From positions 62,001 to 126,000 of the forward strand of contig DGAD01000031.1 in the NCBI GenBank assembly GCA_002382805.1: DNA of 64,000 bases. Direction: 5' to 3'. A program made the position numbers and the translations under genes. The first letter of the stretch is position 1. The number at the start of each line of letters is the position of its first letter. The notes under the pieces are model-generated. The model was not told where the DNA came from. It saw only the letters and a program-made list of their open reading frames with translations, and made no database searches. Source of the stretch: Clostridiales bacterium UBA4039. GTDB taxonomy: Bacteria > Bacillota > Clostridia > Lachnospirales > Vallitaleaceae. Positions 53,065-62,057 of the stretch are shown here, piece after piece.

Positions 53065-54315
53065 ATGAAGGAACTTAAGTTATCCATGCAACTGACAAAA
53101 ACCGAAAAAAGTTGGATTATGTATGATTGTGGTAATTCAGCATACTCATTGGCTATTACAACAGCACTGTTTCCGGTATATTTTGCGATGATGAAGCAAG
53201 GAAACAGTATGGACCTTGGGTATTTTAATACAATGGCAAGTATATGTGTTGCAATGCTTAGTCCAATTCTTGGAACAATTGCAGATTATAAAAACTTTAA
53301 AAAACGATTTTTTACTTTTTTTGCATTATTAGGTATATGTGTCACTGGATTATTAGCGACCATTCCAGAGGGGCAATGGCTTGTTTTAGCGATAGCCTAT
53401 GTACTAAGCGCCATAGGATTTGCTGGTGCTAATATTTTTTATGATTCCTTTTTGGTGGATGTGACGGACAATGAACGTATGGATCGCGTATCATCTCAAG
53501 GGTTTGCATATGGATATATAGCCAGTGTCATTCCGTTTGTATTAACTTTAGTTGCAGTTTTTCTTCTTGGGATGGATAAGCAAATAGGATATCAATTAGG
53601 TTTTATCATTACAGCCCTTTGGTGGGGACTTTTTACGTTGCCATTACTTCGCAATGTCTCTCAAACACATTTTATAGAGCCGGAGGAAAAACCGATACAA
53701 AAAAGCTTCAAGCGTCTGTTTTTAACGTTTAAAAATATACGGCAATATAAATTAGTGTTTACTTTTTTGATTGCCTATTTTCTTTACATCGATGGCGTGG
53801 ATACCATCATCAAAATGGCTGTGCCCTATGCTCAAACAACCCTTGGGCTAGACTCGATGGACACATTTATGCTCTTAGGTATTTTGTTAATTATCAATAT
53901 CATTGCCTTTCCATGTGCGTTAGTCTATGGCATGCTTGCCAAACGTTTTAGTGCAAAAAAAATGATTGTGGTTGCGATTATGACTTATATAGGTACTACG
54001 TTTTTTGCTTACTTAATGACGGAACTTTGGCATGTATTTATTCTAGGAGGACTTATTGGTTCTGCGCAAGGAGGAATACAAGCCCTTAGTCGTTCATACT
54101 ATGCAAAAATAATACCTAAACATAAGTCCAATGAGTTTTTTGGTTTTTATAATATTTTTGGTAAGTTTGCAGCTATTATTGGACCGTTTATTATGGCGTT
54201 CACAACGACAGTAACAGGCAATGCAAGATATTCAATACTATCGATTGTCCCATTGTTTGTTATTGGATTATTTGTTTTTGCAACATTACCTTCTGAACCT
54301 CAAAATATGATATAA
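53065..54315 (+). CDS. MFS transporter, UMF1/Atg22-like
   Basis: 416 residues with twelve predicted membrane segments. The opening WIMYDCGNSAYSLAI and the ANIFYDSFLVDVTDN segment are typical of the UMF1 (Atg22-like) branch of the major facilitator superfamily. Its natural substrate is unknown; yeast relatives export amino acids from the vacuole. GAGGAAGGAAC lies before the ATG. A GSAQGGIQALSRSYYAKI loop matches the family. Confidence 0.87.
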   Translation: MKELKLSMQLTKTEKSWIMYDCGNSAYSLAITTALFPVYFAMMKQGNSMDLGYFNTMASICVAMLSPILGTIADYKNFKKRFFTFFALLGICVTGLLATIPEGQWLVLAIAYVLSAIGFAGANIFYDSFLVDVTDNERMDRVSSQGFAYGYIASVIPFVLTLVAVFLLGMDKQIGYQLGFIITALWWGLFTLPLLRNVSQTHFIEPEEKPIQKSFKRLFLTFKNIRQYKLVFTFLIAYFLYIDGVDTIIKMAVPYAQTTLGLDSMDTFMLLGILLIINIIAFPCALVYGMLAKRFSAKKMIVVAIMTYIGTTFFAYLMTELWHVFILGGLIGSAQGGIQALSRSYYAKIIPKHKSNEFFGFYNIFGKFAAIIGPFIMAFTTTVTGNARYSILSIVPLFVIGLFVFATLPSEPQNMI

Positions 54316-54338
54316 TATGGATGGAAGGAGTGAACATC

Positions 54339-54773
54339 ATGCCAAGACCGACAAAATGTCGTAAAATAAGTTACGTGCCAAAGCACAAATATTTCAAGCC
54401 ATCCGAAGTCGACGCCGTCGAAGAATATCAATTAAAATATGAAGAGCTTGAAGCCATGCGACTTAAAGACATAGAAAAACTCTCACAAGAACAAGCGGCT
54501 AAATTAATGCAAGTCTCACGTCAAACATTTCAAAATATTATTGAAAGTGCAAGATATAAAGTAGCCTTAGCGCTTGTTGAAGGCAAAGCGATTCGTATTG
54601 AAGGTGGTAACTATAAAATAAAGGAATGTACGATACAGTGTCTTCACTGTGGCAAAGAATATCGGATAGAATATATGAGGGACAAACAATCGTGTCCAAA
54701 GTGTACTTCAAAAAAAATACAATGTAAATCAAAAAAACAATGTTGTAAAATTGCTGAACAAGAGCAAGCATAA
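54339..54773 (+). CDS. DUF134 DNA-binding protein with zinc-ribbon tail
   Basis: 144 residues from the ATG at 54339 behind AAGGAG. It opens with MPRPTKCRKI, the DUF134 hallmark, and has a sigma-region-4-like helix-turn-helix (KLSQEQAAKLMQVSRQTFQNI). The C-terminus holds a CxxC...CxxC zinc ribbon (CLHCGKEY, CPKC) and four further cysteines. DUF134 proteins are predicted regulators, often near metal or iron-molybdenum genes; here they neighbour iscR. The target is unknown. Confidence 0.88.
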   Translation: MPRPTKCRKISYVPKHKYFKPSEVDAVEEYQLKYEELEAMRLKDIEKLSQEQAAKLMQVSRQTFQNIIESARYKVALALVEGKAIRIEGGNYKIKECTIQCLHCGKEYRIEYMRDKQSCPKCTSKKIQCKSKKQCCKIAEQEQA

Positions 54774-54804
54774 CTTATATATGCATTAGTTTATTAAATG
54801 GAAG

Positions 54805-54832
54805 GAGCTTTAGCAGAAGCTCTTTTCATTTT
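54805..54832 (+). terminator. Terminator after the DUF134 gene
   Basis: GAGCTT-TAGCAG-AAGCTC forms a 6-bp stem followed by TTTTCATTTTTTTT. It separates the DUF134 gene from the iscR promoter. Confidence 0.75.
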
Positions 54833-54855
54833 TTTTGTTTTTATTTGGAAGATTC

Positions 54856-54884
54856 TTGACATATAAGAAAAAAGGTGATAATCT
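54856..54884 (+). promoter_or_regulatory. iscR operon promoter
   Basis: A perfect TTGACA (54856-54861) is followed after 17 bases by TAATCT (54879-54884), with an extended -10 TG at 54876-54877. It would drive iscR-nifS-nifU-mnmA. Confidence 0.72.
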
Positions 54885-54896
54885 ATTTTTAGCTTA

Positions 54897-54920
54897 AATC
54901 CTAGTTATTTAGTAGGGATT
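54897..54920 (+). promoter_or_regulatory. Candidate IscR operator
   Basis: AATCCTA and TAGGGATT form an imperfect inverted repeat with a 9-base centre, 12 bases after the -10 box and just before the iscR ribosome site. Its place suggests negative autoregulation by IscR. Confidence 0.45.
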
Positions 54921-54933
54921 AAGGAGGTGCGTT

Positions 54934-55377
54934 ATGAGACTGTCAACGAAAGGTCGATATGGGCTTCGTGCAATGCTTGATTTAGCTTTAAATTCCACAA
55001 CAGATGTGGTATCCATTAAGAGTATTTCTGAGCGCCAAAGTATTTCAGAAAACTACTTGGAGCAAATTATTGCAACACTAAAAAAAGCAAAATTTGTGAA
55101 AAGTACCCGTGGAGCCAAAGGTGGATATAGTTTAAACAAAGATCCAAAAGAAATATCTGTTGGTGATATACTTCGTGCATTAGAAGGGGATCTAAACCCT
55201 GTCGATTGTATAGCAGTAAATGAAGATAAAGCTTGTGATGAATCGGAAATGTGTGTGACCAAATACGTCTGGAAAAAGATTAGCCAAAGTATTAATGATG
55301 TTGTTGATCATATTACATTAGAAGATTTAATAAGGGAACAACATAAAATTGACGAATTATTAAATGAAGAGGTGTAA
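54934..55377 (+). CDS. iscR: Rrf2-family iron-sulfur regulator IscR
   Basis: 147 residues with a winged helix (RYGLRAMLDLAL, SISENYLEQIIATLKKAKFVKSTRGAKGGY, read in pieces) and three cysteines at 92, 101 and 107, spaced as cluster ligands. The cysteine set favours IscR over the related cysteine regulator CymR. It should repress this operon when its [2Fe-2S] cluster is loaded. The ATG follows AAGGAGGTG. Confidence 0.9.
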   Translation: MRLSTKGRYGLRAMLDLALNSTTDVVSIKSISERQSISENYLEQIIATLKKAKFVKSTRGAKGGYSLNKDPKEISVGDILRALEGDLNPVDCIAVNEDKACDESEMCVTKYVWKKISQSINDVVDHITLEDLIREQHKIDELLNEEV

Positions 55378-55379
55378 AA

Positions 55380-56603
55380 ATGGAGAAAAAAATATACTTA
55401 GATCATGCGGCTACAACATCAACAAGACCTTCTGTTGTTGAAGCGATGTTACCATACTTCACAGAAGAATTTGGCAACCCGTCGAGTATCTATGAATTTG
55501 CGCAAAATGCAAAACAAGCAGTTGATGATGCACGTCAGACGATTGCAAATGCTATAGGTGCTGAATCAGCAGAAGTTTTTTTTGTGTCCGGAGGAACAGA
55601 AGCGGATAATTGGGCGATTTCAGGTGTCATTGAAAACTATGCAAAAAAAGGGAACCATATTATAACATCAAAAATCGAGCACCATGCAGTGCTCCACACA
55701 TGTGAATATCTTGAAAAAAAAGGATGCGAAGTGACGTATCTTGATGTAGATGCGAACGGTATGATTTCACTGGAAGAACTAGAAAATGCGATTAAAGAAA
55801 ATACAGTGTTAATTACAATTATGTTTGCAAATAATGAAATCGGAACAGTTCAACCCGTTAAAGAGATTGGAGCAATTGCAAAAAAACATAACGTACTTTT
55901 CCATACAGATGCGGTGCAAGCGTTTACACATATTCCCATTAATGTCAACGAAATGAATATTGACTTAATGTCATTAAGTGGTCACAAAATATATGGCCCC
56001 AAGGGGATTGGCGCCCTATACATTCGTAAAGGTGTTCGTATGAAAGCTTATATTCATGGAGGCGCTCAAGAACGCCGCCGTCGTGGGGGTACGGAAAATG
56101 TTCCGGCGATTGTAGGTTTTGGAAAAGCCGTTGCAGAAGCGATGCCAAAGTTAGAGAGCGAAGCGTCACGTGAAGCCAACCTTCGAGATTACTTCATACA
56201 AAAAGTCATAGATACGATTCCATATGTTAAACTTAATGGACATCCTACACATCGACTACCCAATAACGCCAATATCAGTTTTGAATTTATTGAAGGTGAA
56301 TCCTTATTAATTATGTTAGATATGAAAAATGTGTGTGCGTCTTCAGGGTCGGCTTGTACATCAGGCTCACTTGATCCATCCCATGTGTTATTAGCCATCG
56401 GACTTCCACATGAGATTGCACATGGTTCGCTTAGGATAACACTCGGAGAAAAGACAACACAAGAAGAACTTGATTATGTGGCAGATGAACTCGTGACAAT
56501 TGTTAAACGATTAAGAGAGATGTCACCTGTATATGAAGATTACACCCAAGAAAAAATTGAATCTGTCATTGAAACCAAGTATAATCTAACATCAAAAATA
56601 TAG
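55380..56603 (+). CDS. nifS: Cysteine desulfurase NifS/IscS
   Basis: 407 residues of the PLP aminotransferase fold. The PLP lysine is Lys203 in SGHKIYGPKG, the persulfide cysteine is Cys326 in SSGSACTSGS, and DHAATT lies at the start. It takes sulfur from cysteine for cluster assembly on NifU and for tRNA thiolation by MnmA, both encoded directly downstream. The iscR stop is 2 bases upstream. Confidence 0.95.
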   Translation: MEKKIYLDHAATTSTRPSVVEAMLPYFTEEFGNPSSIYEFAQNAKQAVDDARQTIANAIGAESAEVFFVSGGTEADNWAISGVIENYAKKGNHIITSKIEHHAVLHTCEYLEKKGCEVTYLDVDANGMISLEELENAIKENTVLITIMFANNEIGTVQPVKEIGAIAKKHNVLFHTDAVQAFTHIPINVNEMNIDLMSLSGHKIYGPKGIGALYIRKGVRMKAYIHGGAQERRRRGGTENVPAIVGFGKAVAEAMPKLESEASREANLRDYFIQKVIDTIPYVKLNGHPTHRLPNNANISFEFIEGESLLIMLDMKNVCASSGSACTSGSLDPSHVLLAIGLPHEIAHGSLRITLGEKTTQEELDYVADELVTIVKRLREMSPVYEDYTQEKIESVIETKYNLTSKI

Positions 56604-56626
56604 GAAGAATAGAAAGGAACGATTCT

Positions 56627-57073
56627 ATGTATACAAAAAAAGTTATGGACCACTTTACGAACCCAAGAAACATGGGTGAAATCGATCACGCAGATGGTGT
56701 AGGAACTGTTGGAAATGCAAAATGCGGTGATATTATGCGCATTTACCTTAAAGTTGAAAATGATATTATTCAAGACGTTAAGTTTAAAACTTTTGGTTGC
56801 GGCGCAGCAGTAGCAACAAGTAGTATTGCCACGGAACTTGTCATGGGAAAAACTATTGAAGAAGCGTTAAAAATAACGAATGATGCGGTTGTTGAAGCCT
56901 TAGATGGACTTCCAAAAGCAAAAGTGCATTGTTCATTATTAGCAGAAGAAGCTTTACATGCAGCTATATGGGACTATGCACAAAAGAATAATATTCAGAT
57001 TGAAGGACTAGAGCCTCCACAAGATACAGATGACTATGATCACCATGTAGAAGAGGAAGATGATTTTGAATAA
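56627..57073 (+). CDS. nifU: Iron-sulfur cluster scaffold NifU/IscU-like
   Basis: 148 residues, the U-type scaffold domain with three cysteine sites: [19 protein letters not shown] and [12 protein letters not shown]. The acidic tail ([14 protein letters not shown]) includes histidines and is less conserved. It receives sulfur from NifS and assembles clusters for users such as IspG. The short form lacks the C-terminal NifU domain. The end overlaps mnmA by 8 bases. Confidence 0.94.
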   Translation: MYTKKVMDHFTNPRNMGEIDHADGVGTVGNAKCGDIMRIYLKVENDIIQDVKFKTFGCGAAVATSSIATELVMGKTIEEALKITNDAVVEALDGLPKAKVHCSLLAEEALHAAIWDYAQKNNIQIEGLEPPQDTDDYDHHVEEEDDFE

Positions 57074-58151
57074 AAAAGTTGTAGTAGGTATGTCCGGTGG
57101 GGTTGACTCATCGGTAGCTGCTTATTTATTAAAAAAGCAAGGCTATGAAGTCATAGGTGTTACGATGCAGATTTGGCAAGATGATGATCGGTCACTTATG
57201 GAAGAAAACGGCGGGTGTTGTGGGCTCTCAGCAGTTGATGATGCACGACGTGTAGCTAATGTACTAGAAATTCCGTATTATGTCATGAACTTTAAGGAAG
57301 ATTTTAAGCGGGATGTTATTGATTATTTTGTTAAAGAGTATAAGCAAGGGCGTACACCAAACCCTTGTATCGCATGTAATCGCTATGTGAAATGGGAGTC
57401 GCTATTGCAGCGAAGTATAGCCATTGGAGCTGATTATATAGCTACAGGGCATTATGCCAAAGTTGTTCAATTGGACAATGGACGTTATACACTTAAAATG
57501 TCAAAAACAGCCAGAAAAGATCAAACGTATGCACTGTATAACCTGACGCAAGATCAATTAGCAAGAACGTTGATGCCCGTTGGGGACTATACTAAAGACG
57601 AGATTCGAGAGATTGCGGAAAATATTAGTGTGCGCATGGCTAATAAGCCAGATAGTCAAGAGATCTGTTTTGTTCCAGACAACGACTATGCAAAGTTTAT
57701 TGAAGAGTATTCAGGAGATACATTTGAACCGGGTAATTTTGTCGATACACGTGGTAAAATTATTGGGCGACACAAAGGTATTGTTCACTATACTATTGGA
57801 CAACGTAAGGGATTGGGTCTTAATTTGGGACGCCCAGGTTTCGTTGTGGATATTAATCCGGAAACAAAAGAAGTTATGGTCGGAACGGATGATGATGTAT
57901 TTTCAAGTGGCTGTGTTGCAATGGATGTGAATTTAATGGCTGTAGAGTCAATTGAGGATGGACAGGAACTAACGGCCAAAATCAGATATTCCCACAAACC
58001 AGCTAAATGTAAAGTGCGTATACGTGAAGACCAAAAAATGGAATGCATTTTTGAGGAAAAGCAGCGCGCGATTACACCGGGACAAGCCATTGTTTTATAC
58101 GATGATGATGTCGTGGTTGGTGGTGGAACCATTATAAAACGTATTGAATAA
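57066..58151 (+). CDS. mnmA: tRNA-specific 2-thiouridylase MnmA
   Basis: 361 residues from a TTG at 57066, 8 bases after AGAGGA; an ATG at 57060 is almost on top of that site, so the start is uncertain by two codons. P-loop GMSGGVDSS near the start, catalytic cysteines in NPCIACNR and [10 protein letters not shown], then the C-terminal domains. It puts sulfur on U34 of Lys, Glu and Gln tRNAs, using NifS persulfide. It ends the iscR operon, terminating in a hairpin within hisK. Confidence 0.93.
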   Translation: MNKKVVVGMSGGVDSSVAAYLLKKQGYEVIGVTMQIWQDDDRSLMEENGGCCGLSAVDDARRVANVLEIPYYVMNFKEDFKRDVIDYFVKEYKQGRTPNPCIACNRYVKWESLLQRSIAIGADYIATGHYAKVVQLDNGRYTLKMSKTARKDQTYALYNLTQDQLARTLMPVGDYTKDEIREIAENISVRMANKPDSQEICFVPDNDYAKFIEEYSGDTFEPGNFVDTRGKIIGRHKGIVHYTIGQRKGLGLNLGRPGFVVDINPETKEVMVGTDDDVFSSGCVAMDVNLMAVESIEDGQELTAKIRYSHKPAKCKVRIREDQKMECIFEEKQRAITPGQAIVLYDDDVVVGGGTIIKRIE

Positions 58152-58169
58152 TTCTCATGTAGCATAAAA

Positions 58170-58970
58170 CTATAAACGATGAAAGTAGGGTTTTCTTTTC
58201 ACATAAGTTGTGAAATAAGAAAACCCTGCTTTTTTTAATAGTTCTTTTCCTTCATCAAAATGACGTATAATATCTTTTGGGGTATGGGCATCTGAACCAA
58301 GAGTAATAAGTTCTCCACCAAGTTCCCTATAGCGCTCAAGGATAGTGTATGAAGGATGGGGTTGCCCAAGACCGTAGCGTATGCCGGAGGTATTAAGTTC
58401 GATACCTTTTCCATGCTGGATGATTGTAGATAAAATAGAATCTAAAAGTTCGCTATAGTCTGGATAATGGATATGTTTATTTTCAAAATCACCATAGCGT
58501 ATGACATAGTCTAAATGGGAATAGATATCATAATCTGTATAATGGGTTACATTATAAAGCATGTCTTCAAAATACGCTCTGTAACCTTGTTCTTGAGTTC
58601 TGCCTTCAAAATATTTAGGGTCGAAGGGGTCGACACCATCAGCCAAATGATTTGAAGCGAGCACAAAATCAAAAGGATATTCCAGCGTTATCTTAGATAA
58701 CTGAGGATATATATGGGGTTGAATTCCAAGTTCAATGCCAAAAAGCAGTTGGATTGTGTCAGCATACTGCGCTTTGTATTTTTTGAATTGCTGATAATAT
58801 GCATTGATATCCAAGGTGAAATCAATACCGACATCTGGAAAATCGATATCATGGTGTTCAGTAAAGCAAAGTCGCTTCACCTTTTTTTGAATAGCGGCTT
58901 CAATCATCTGTTGCATAGGGACATTACAGTCCCCACTAAAATCACTATGTAAATGGTAATCAGCTAACAT
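58170..58970 (-). CDS. hisK: Histidinol-phosphatase, PHP type (HisK)
   Basis: 266 residues. PHP metal motifs DYHLHSDFSGD at the start, FTEHHDIDFP, SNHLADG, and GSDAHTP near the end. The family hydrolyses histidinol phosphate in histidine synthesis; no other his gene is in this window, so the physiological role is inferred. AAAGGGG lies 10 bases before the ATG. The last about 20 codons overlap the mnmA terminator on the opposite strand. Confidence 0.88.
   Translation of the reverse strand: MLADYHLHSDFSGDCNVPMQQMIEAAIQKKVKRLCFTEHHDIDFPDVGIDFTLDINAYYQQFKKYKAQYADTIQLLFGIELGIQPHIYPQLSKITLEYPFDFVLASNHLADGVDPFDPKYFEGRTQEQGYRAYFEDMLYNVTHYTDYDIYSHLDYVIRYGDFENKHIHYPDYSELLDSILSTIIQHGKGIELNTSGIRYGLGQPHPSYTILERYRELGGELITLGSDAHTPKDIIRHFDEGKELLKKAGFSYFTTYVKRKPYFHRL
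58185..58236 (+). terminator. mnmA terminator inside the hisK coding sequence
   Basis: The arms around GTAGGGTTTTCTT-TTCAC and GTGAA-ATA-AGAAAACCCTGC pair over about 18 bases (G-T at one end, three-base bulge), with an ATAAGTT loop, and TTTTTTT follows on the + strand. The whole element lies within the last 20 codons of convergent hisK. Confidence 0.85.
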
Positions 58971-59095
58971 GTTTTTTGTGCCCCTTTCTATATTTCGTGT
59001 TTTTAGTGAAAAACACAGCTTTTTTTTGGTAAAAATGAACAGTTTTGATTCACTAATTCTATCATAATTTACAGAAATTAGGAAGGAAGTATTTC

Positions 59096-59124
59096 TTGAA
59101 TTCTTCTTTTATGAATGATAATAT
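59096..59124 (+). promoter_or_regulatory. Na/Pi cotransporter promoter
   Basis: TTGAAT (59096-59101) and TAATAT (59119-59124) are 17 bases apart, just upstream of a perfect palindrome and 71 bases before the start codon. Confidence 0.6.
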
Positions 59125-59129
59125 AAGGA

Positions 59130-59149
59130 AGGACATGTTAACATGTCCT
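59130..59149 (+). promoter_or_regulatory. Perfect 20-bp palindrome, candidate operator
   Basis: AGGACATGTT is followed directly by its exact reverse complement. It covers the predicted transcription start of the Na/Pi cotransporter gene, an ideal place for a dimeric repressor to block RNA polymerase. In RNA it could fold into a GGACATG stem. No T run follows. Confidence 0.6.
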
Positions 59150-59194
59150 AAACACGTAACTAACGTAAAAATAACAAGATAACAGGAGAATGTT

Positions 59195-60868
59195 ATGACG
59201 ACAGAAATGCTTCATGATGTATTGTTTCAACTATTTTCTTTTTTAGGTGGATTTGGTATGTTCCTTTATGGAATGCATATTATGGCTGAAGGACTTCAAA
59301 TGTCTGCCGGTAAAAAGATGAAATCATTACTCGCCATGTTAACATCAAATCGCGTTATCGCTGTTGGACTAGGGGCACTTGTAACGGCAATTGTTCAAAG
59401 TAGTTCAGCAACGACGGTTATGGTTGTCGGATTTGTTAATGCAGGACTGATGAATTTGTTTCAAGCAACAGGAATTATTATGGGTGCCAACATTGGTACG
59501 ACAATTACTTCTTGGATTGTATCAAGTTCTGAATGGGCTGCTTTTTTAAAGCCGTCTGAAATTGCTCCTCTTGCAGTTGCCATTGGTGTATCATTGATGT
59601 TGTTTGGTAAAAATCAAACAAAAAAACAAGTTGGGGAAATAATTGTAGGGTTTGGTTTACTGTTTATCGGTTTAGAATTGATGAGCTCAGTCATTAAGCC
59701 TTATCGTGATAGTGATGTATTTAAACAAGCTTTTATTGTCCTTGGTGAAAATCCATTTTTTGGTGTCTTAGCCGGATTTGTAGTTACAGCGATTATTCAA
59801 AGTAGTTCGGCTTCAGTGGGTATACTACAGACATTAGCAATGAATGGTTTAGTTCCATGGGGCGCAGCTGTATATATTATCTTAGGACAAAATATTGGTA
59901 CATGTGTGACAGCGATGTTATCAAGTATAGGAGCAAATAGAACTGCTAAACGTGCAGCTGTTGTACATTTACTCTTTAACTTGATTGGTACAATAGTCTT
60001 TGTCATAGGTACACTCATCTTCTTTAATTGGATCAATACATCGTTGGCCTCTGAAATTGTAAATGCGACAGACATATCGATTTTCCACACGATATTTAAT
60101 GTGTCAAATACAATTATTATGTTCCCATTTGCTAAGTTTTTGGTTAAAGCGGCTGAACGTATTGTGCCTGGAACAGATGTATTGGATGAATCAGACGAGG
60201 CGATTACATTACGTCATCTAGATGAACGTATTTTAGAGACACCAAGCTTTGCAGTTGAAAACTCAATTAAAGAAGTTGTTCGTATGGGTCGTATTGCCAA
60301 AGAAAATTTGATACTAGCTACAGAAGCACTTATACAAAAAGATATCTCAAAAATTGAGAAAGTTAAGGCGACAGAAAAAGATGTCAACAAACTAGACCAA
60401 CTAATTACAGGATATTTGATTAAAATTAATAACACTCCGTTAACAGAACGTCAGCAGCTCGTAGTGACCCATTTATTTAATTCGGTCAATGACATTGAAC
60501 GTATTGGTGATCATGCAACCAATATTGTTGAATTGGCAGAATATAATGTAAATAATGAGTTGGAGTTTTCGGATATTGCCATCAAGGAATTGACAGAAAT
60601 GTCCGAATATACCATTGAGACAGTTGAATATGCATTGTTAGCACGAGAAAATAATGATCAAAAATTAGTCAGTAAAGTGGAAGATCGTGAAGATGAAATT
60701 GATGCGATGGAAGAATCTTTACGTGAATCCCATATTCATCGATTATCTACATATGCTTGTCAGCCTCAATCAAGTGTTGTGTTTTTAGATGTCATTAGCA
60801 ATTATGAACGTATCTCGGATCATGCGTTGAACTTGGCATATTATGTTAAAGATGAAGTCTTATTATAA
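59195..60868 (+). CDS. Na+/phosphate cotransporter with PhoU-like C-terminal domain
   Basis: 557 residues. The membrane half (about 1-330) is a duplicated NptA/PNaS unit with a QSSSATT repeat near residue 70 and QSSSASV near 205. The second half (about 345-557) has PhoU-like helices (VNDIERIGDHATNI, ISNYERISDHALNL). This fused form is widespread in Bacteria; it probably imports or balances phosphate. AGGAGAATG lies upstream of the ATG. Confidence 0.92.
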   Translation: MTTEMLHDVLFQLFSFLGGFGMFLYGMHIMAEGLQMSAGKKMKSLLAMLTSNRVIAVGLGALVTAIVQSSSATTVMVVGFVNAGLMNLFQATGIIMGANIGTTITSWIVSSSEWAAFLKPSEIAPLAVAIGVSLMLFGKNQTKKQVGEIIVGFGLLFIGLELMSSVIKPYRDSDVFKQAFIVLGENPFFGVLAGFVVTAIIQSSSASVGILQTLAMNGLVPWGAAVYIILGQNIGTCVTAMLSSIGANRTAKRAAVVHLLFNLIGTIVFVIGTLIFFNWINTSLASEIVNATDISIFHTIFNVSNTIIMFPFAKFLVKAAERIVPGTDVLDESDEAITLRHLDERILETPSFAVENSIKEVVRMGRIAKENLILATEALIQKDISKIEKVKATEKDVNKLDQLITGYLIKINNTPLTERQQLVVTHLFNSVNDIERIGDHATNIVELAEYNVNNELEFSDIAIKELTEMSEYTIETVEYALLARENNDQKLVSKVEDREDEIDAMEESLRESHIHRLSTYACQPQSSVVFLDVISNYERISDHALNLAYYVKDEVLL

Positions 60869-60875
60869 AAATAGC

Positions 60876-60903
60876 TTGAAATTTCACTAAGAATTGTTAT
60901 AAT
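60876..60903 (+). promoter_or_regulatory. cggR operon promoter
   Basis: TTGAAA (60876-60881) and a perfect TATAAT (60898-60903) are 16 bases apart. Transcription would start near 60910, within the left arm of the following terminator hairpin. Confidence 0.6.
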
Positions 60904-60906
60904 TAT

Positions 60907-60936
60907 GAGAGAGATAATTGTTCTCTCTCTTTTTTT
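60907..60936 (+). terminator. Terminator of the Na/Pi cotransporter gene
   Basis: GAGAGAGA and TCTCTCTC form a perfect 8-bp stem with a TAATTGT loop, followed by seven T. The left arm overlaps the predicted start site of the cggR promoter. Confidence 0.85.
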
Positions 60937-60945
60937 GTAGAGAAA

Positions 60946-60980
60946 GGGACTTAATTTGTTCGCTGGGACTTAATAGTCCT
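60946..60980 (+). promoter_or_regulatory. CggR-type operator
   Basis: Two direct repeats of GGGACTTAAT start at 60946 and 60965. Each GGGAC is followed after 6 bases by TGTT or GTCC, close to the tandem GGGAC-N6-TGTC pattern of the Bacillus CggR site. It lies directly before cggR. Confidence 0.65.
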
Positions 60981-60994
60981 GCAAGGAGAAAGAT

Positions 60995-62035
60995 ATGTTT
61001 CCCAAAATGACATTGTTATATAAAATAATCCCAAAAGAAATGGATATTCTTAAACGTAGATATTATATGTTAGCAACAATTTATTCGGTTCAACCGATTG
61101 GACGGCGTATGATTGCAGCAAAGTTAAATATCGGTGAGAAGATAGTACGCTCAGATATTGATTTTTTTCGTAAAGAAGGCTATGTAAATGTTTCAACTAG
61201 TGGTATGATATTAACAGAGGCTGGTATAAACCTTTTGGATCAATTAAAAGAACTTATGAATGAACTTGAAGGCATTAAACGGTTACAAGAACAGCTAAAA
61301 ACGGTGTTTGGTTCTACAGATATTCATGTGGTTTCCGGTAACTCAGATGAGGATCCACAAGCCCTTGGTAACATTGGACGAAGTGCTGCAAAATTATTGC
61401 AATCACTTATTACGAATACATCTGTGGTGGCTATAACCGGGGGCCATACGATGAAAAGTGTTGTAAAGTATATTCAGCCCAATAATCAATCCTTAGAAGA
61501 AATGTTTGTCGTTCCGGCAAGAGGAAGCTTAGGCAATAATGTTGAGACACAAGCCAATACACTGGTTGAAGAGATGGCTAAAAAAATCGGCTGCCACTAT
61601 AAATTGTTGAATTTACCGGATAATTTAAGTGAAAAAGCCATTATTAGCGTTTCAAAGGACCCAAAAATCAGCCAGGTCATTGAACAAATAAAAAAAGCAA
61701 ACATTATTGTGTTTGGAATTGGTAATGCAGAGAAAATGGCCTATCGACGTGATTTGAATAAAGCAGTAATTGATGTGCTAACTGAGCGTAGAGCTGTGGC
61801 TGAGGCTTTGGGCTATTACTTTAATAAGCAAGGACAGATTGTATATGATTCTAAGACAATCGGTTTTCATTTAGATGAACTCAAGAAAAATGTTCACCCT
61901 ATTGCAGTCGCCGGGGGAGAGAGTAAGGCGCTGGCGGTTTTATCCGTAAGGCATTTTATTCAAAATGGAAGTATTGTCCTTGATGAAGGTTGTGCAAGAA
62001 AGGTATTAATGTTATCCAAAGAACTAAATTTATAG
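60995..62035 (+). CDS. cggR: Central glycolytic genes regulator CggR
   Basis: 346 residues of the SorC/DeoR group. N-terminal helix-turn-helix ([22 protein letters not shown]) followed by a sugar-isomerase-like sensor domain with [10 protein letters not shown] and the C-terminal [14 protein letters not shown]. CggR represses glycolytic genes and responds to fructose 1,6-bisphosphate in Bacillus. The operator lies 15 bases upstream. The usual next gene gap is absent; pgk follows directly. GCAAGGAG gives the ribosome site. Confidence 0.9.
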   Translation: MFPKMTLLYKIIPKEMDILKRRYYMLATIYSVQPIGRRMIAAKLNIGEKIVRSDIDFFRKEGYVNVSTSGMILTEAGINLLDQLKELMNELEGIKRLQEQLKTVFGSTDIHVVSGNSDEDPQALGNIGRSAAKLLQSLITNTSVVAITGGHTMKSVVKYIQPNNQSLEEMFVVPARGSLGNNVETQANTLVEEMAKKIGCHYKLLNLPDNLSEKAIISVSKDPKISQVIEQIKKANIIVFGIGNAEKMAYRRDLNKAVIDVLTERRAVAEALGYYFNKQGQIVYDSKTIGFHLDELKKNVHPIAVAGGESKALAVLSVRHFIQNGSIVLDEGCARKVLMLSKELNL

Positions 62036-62057
62036 ATTAACTTTTAGGAGGAAAATT

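Noticed and set aside
54311..54316. TATAAT overlapping the MFS stop codon, as a DUF134 promoter
   Set aside because: No reasonable -35 box is found 15-19 bases upstream, and the DUF134 start is only 23 bases away.
54934..55377. Calling this Rrf2 protein CymR
   Set aside because: Three suitably spaced cysteines and the nifS-nifU-mnmA context favour the cluster-binding IscR.
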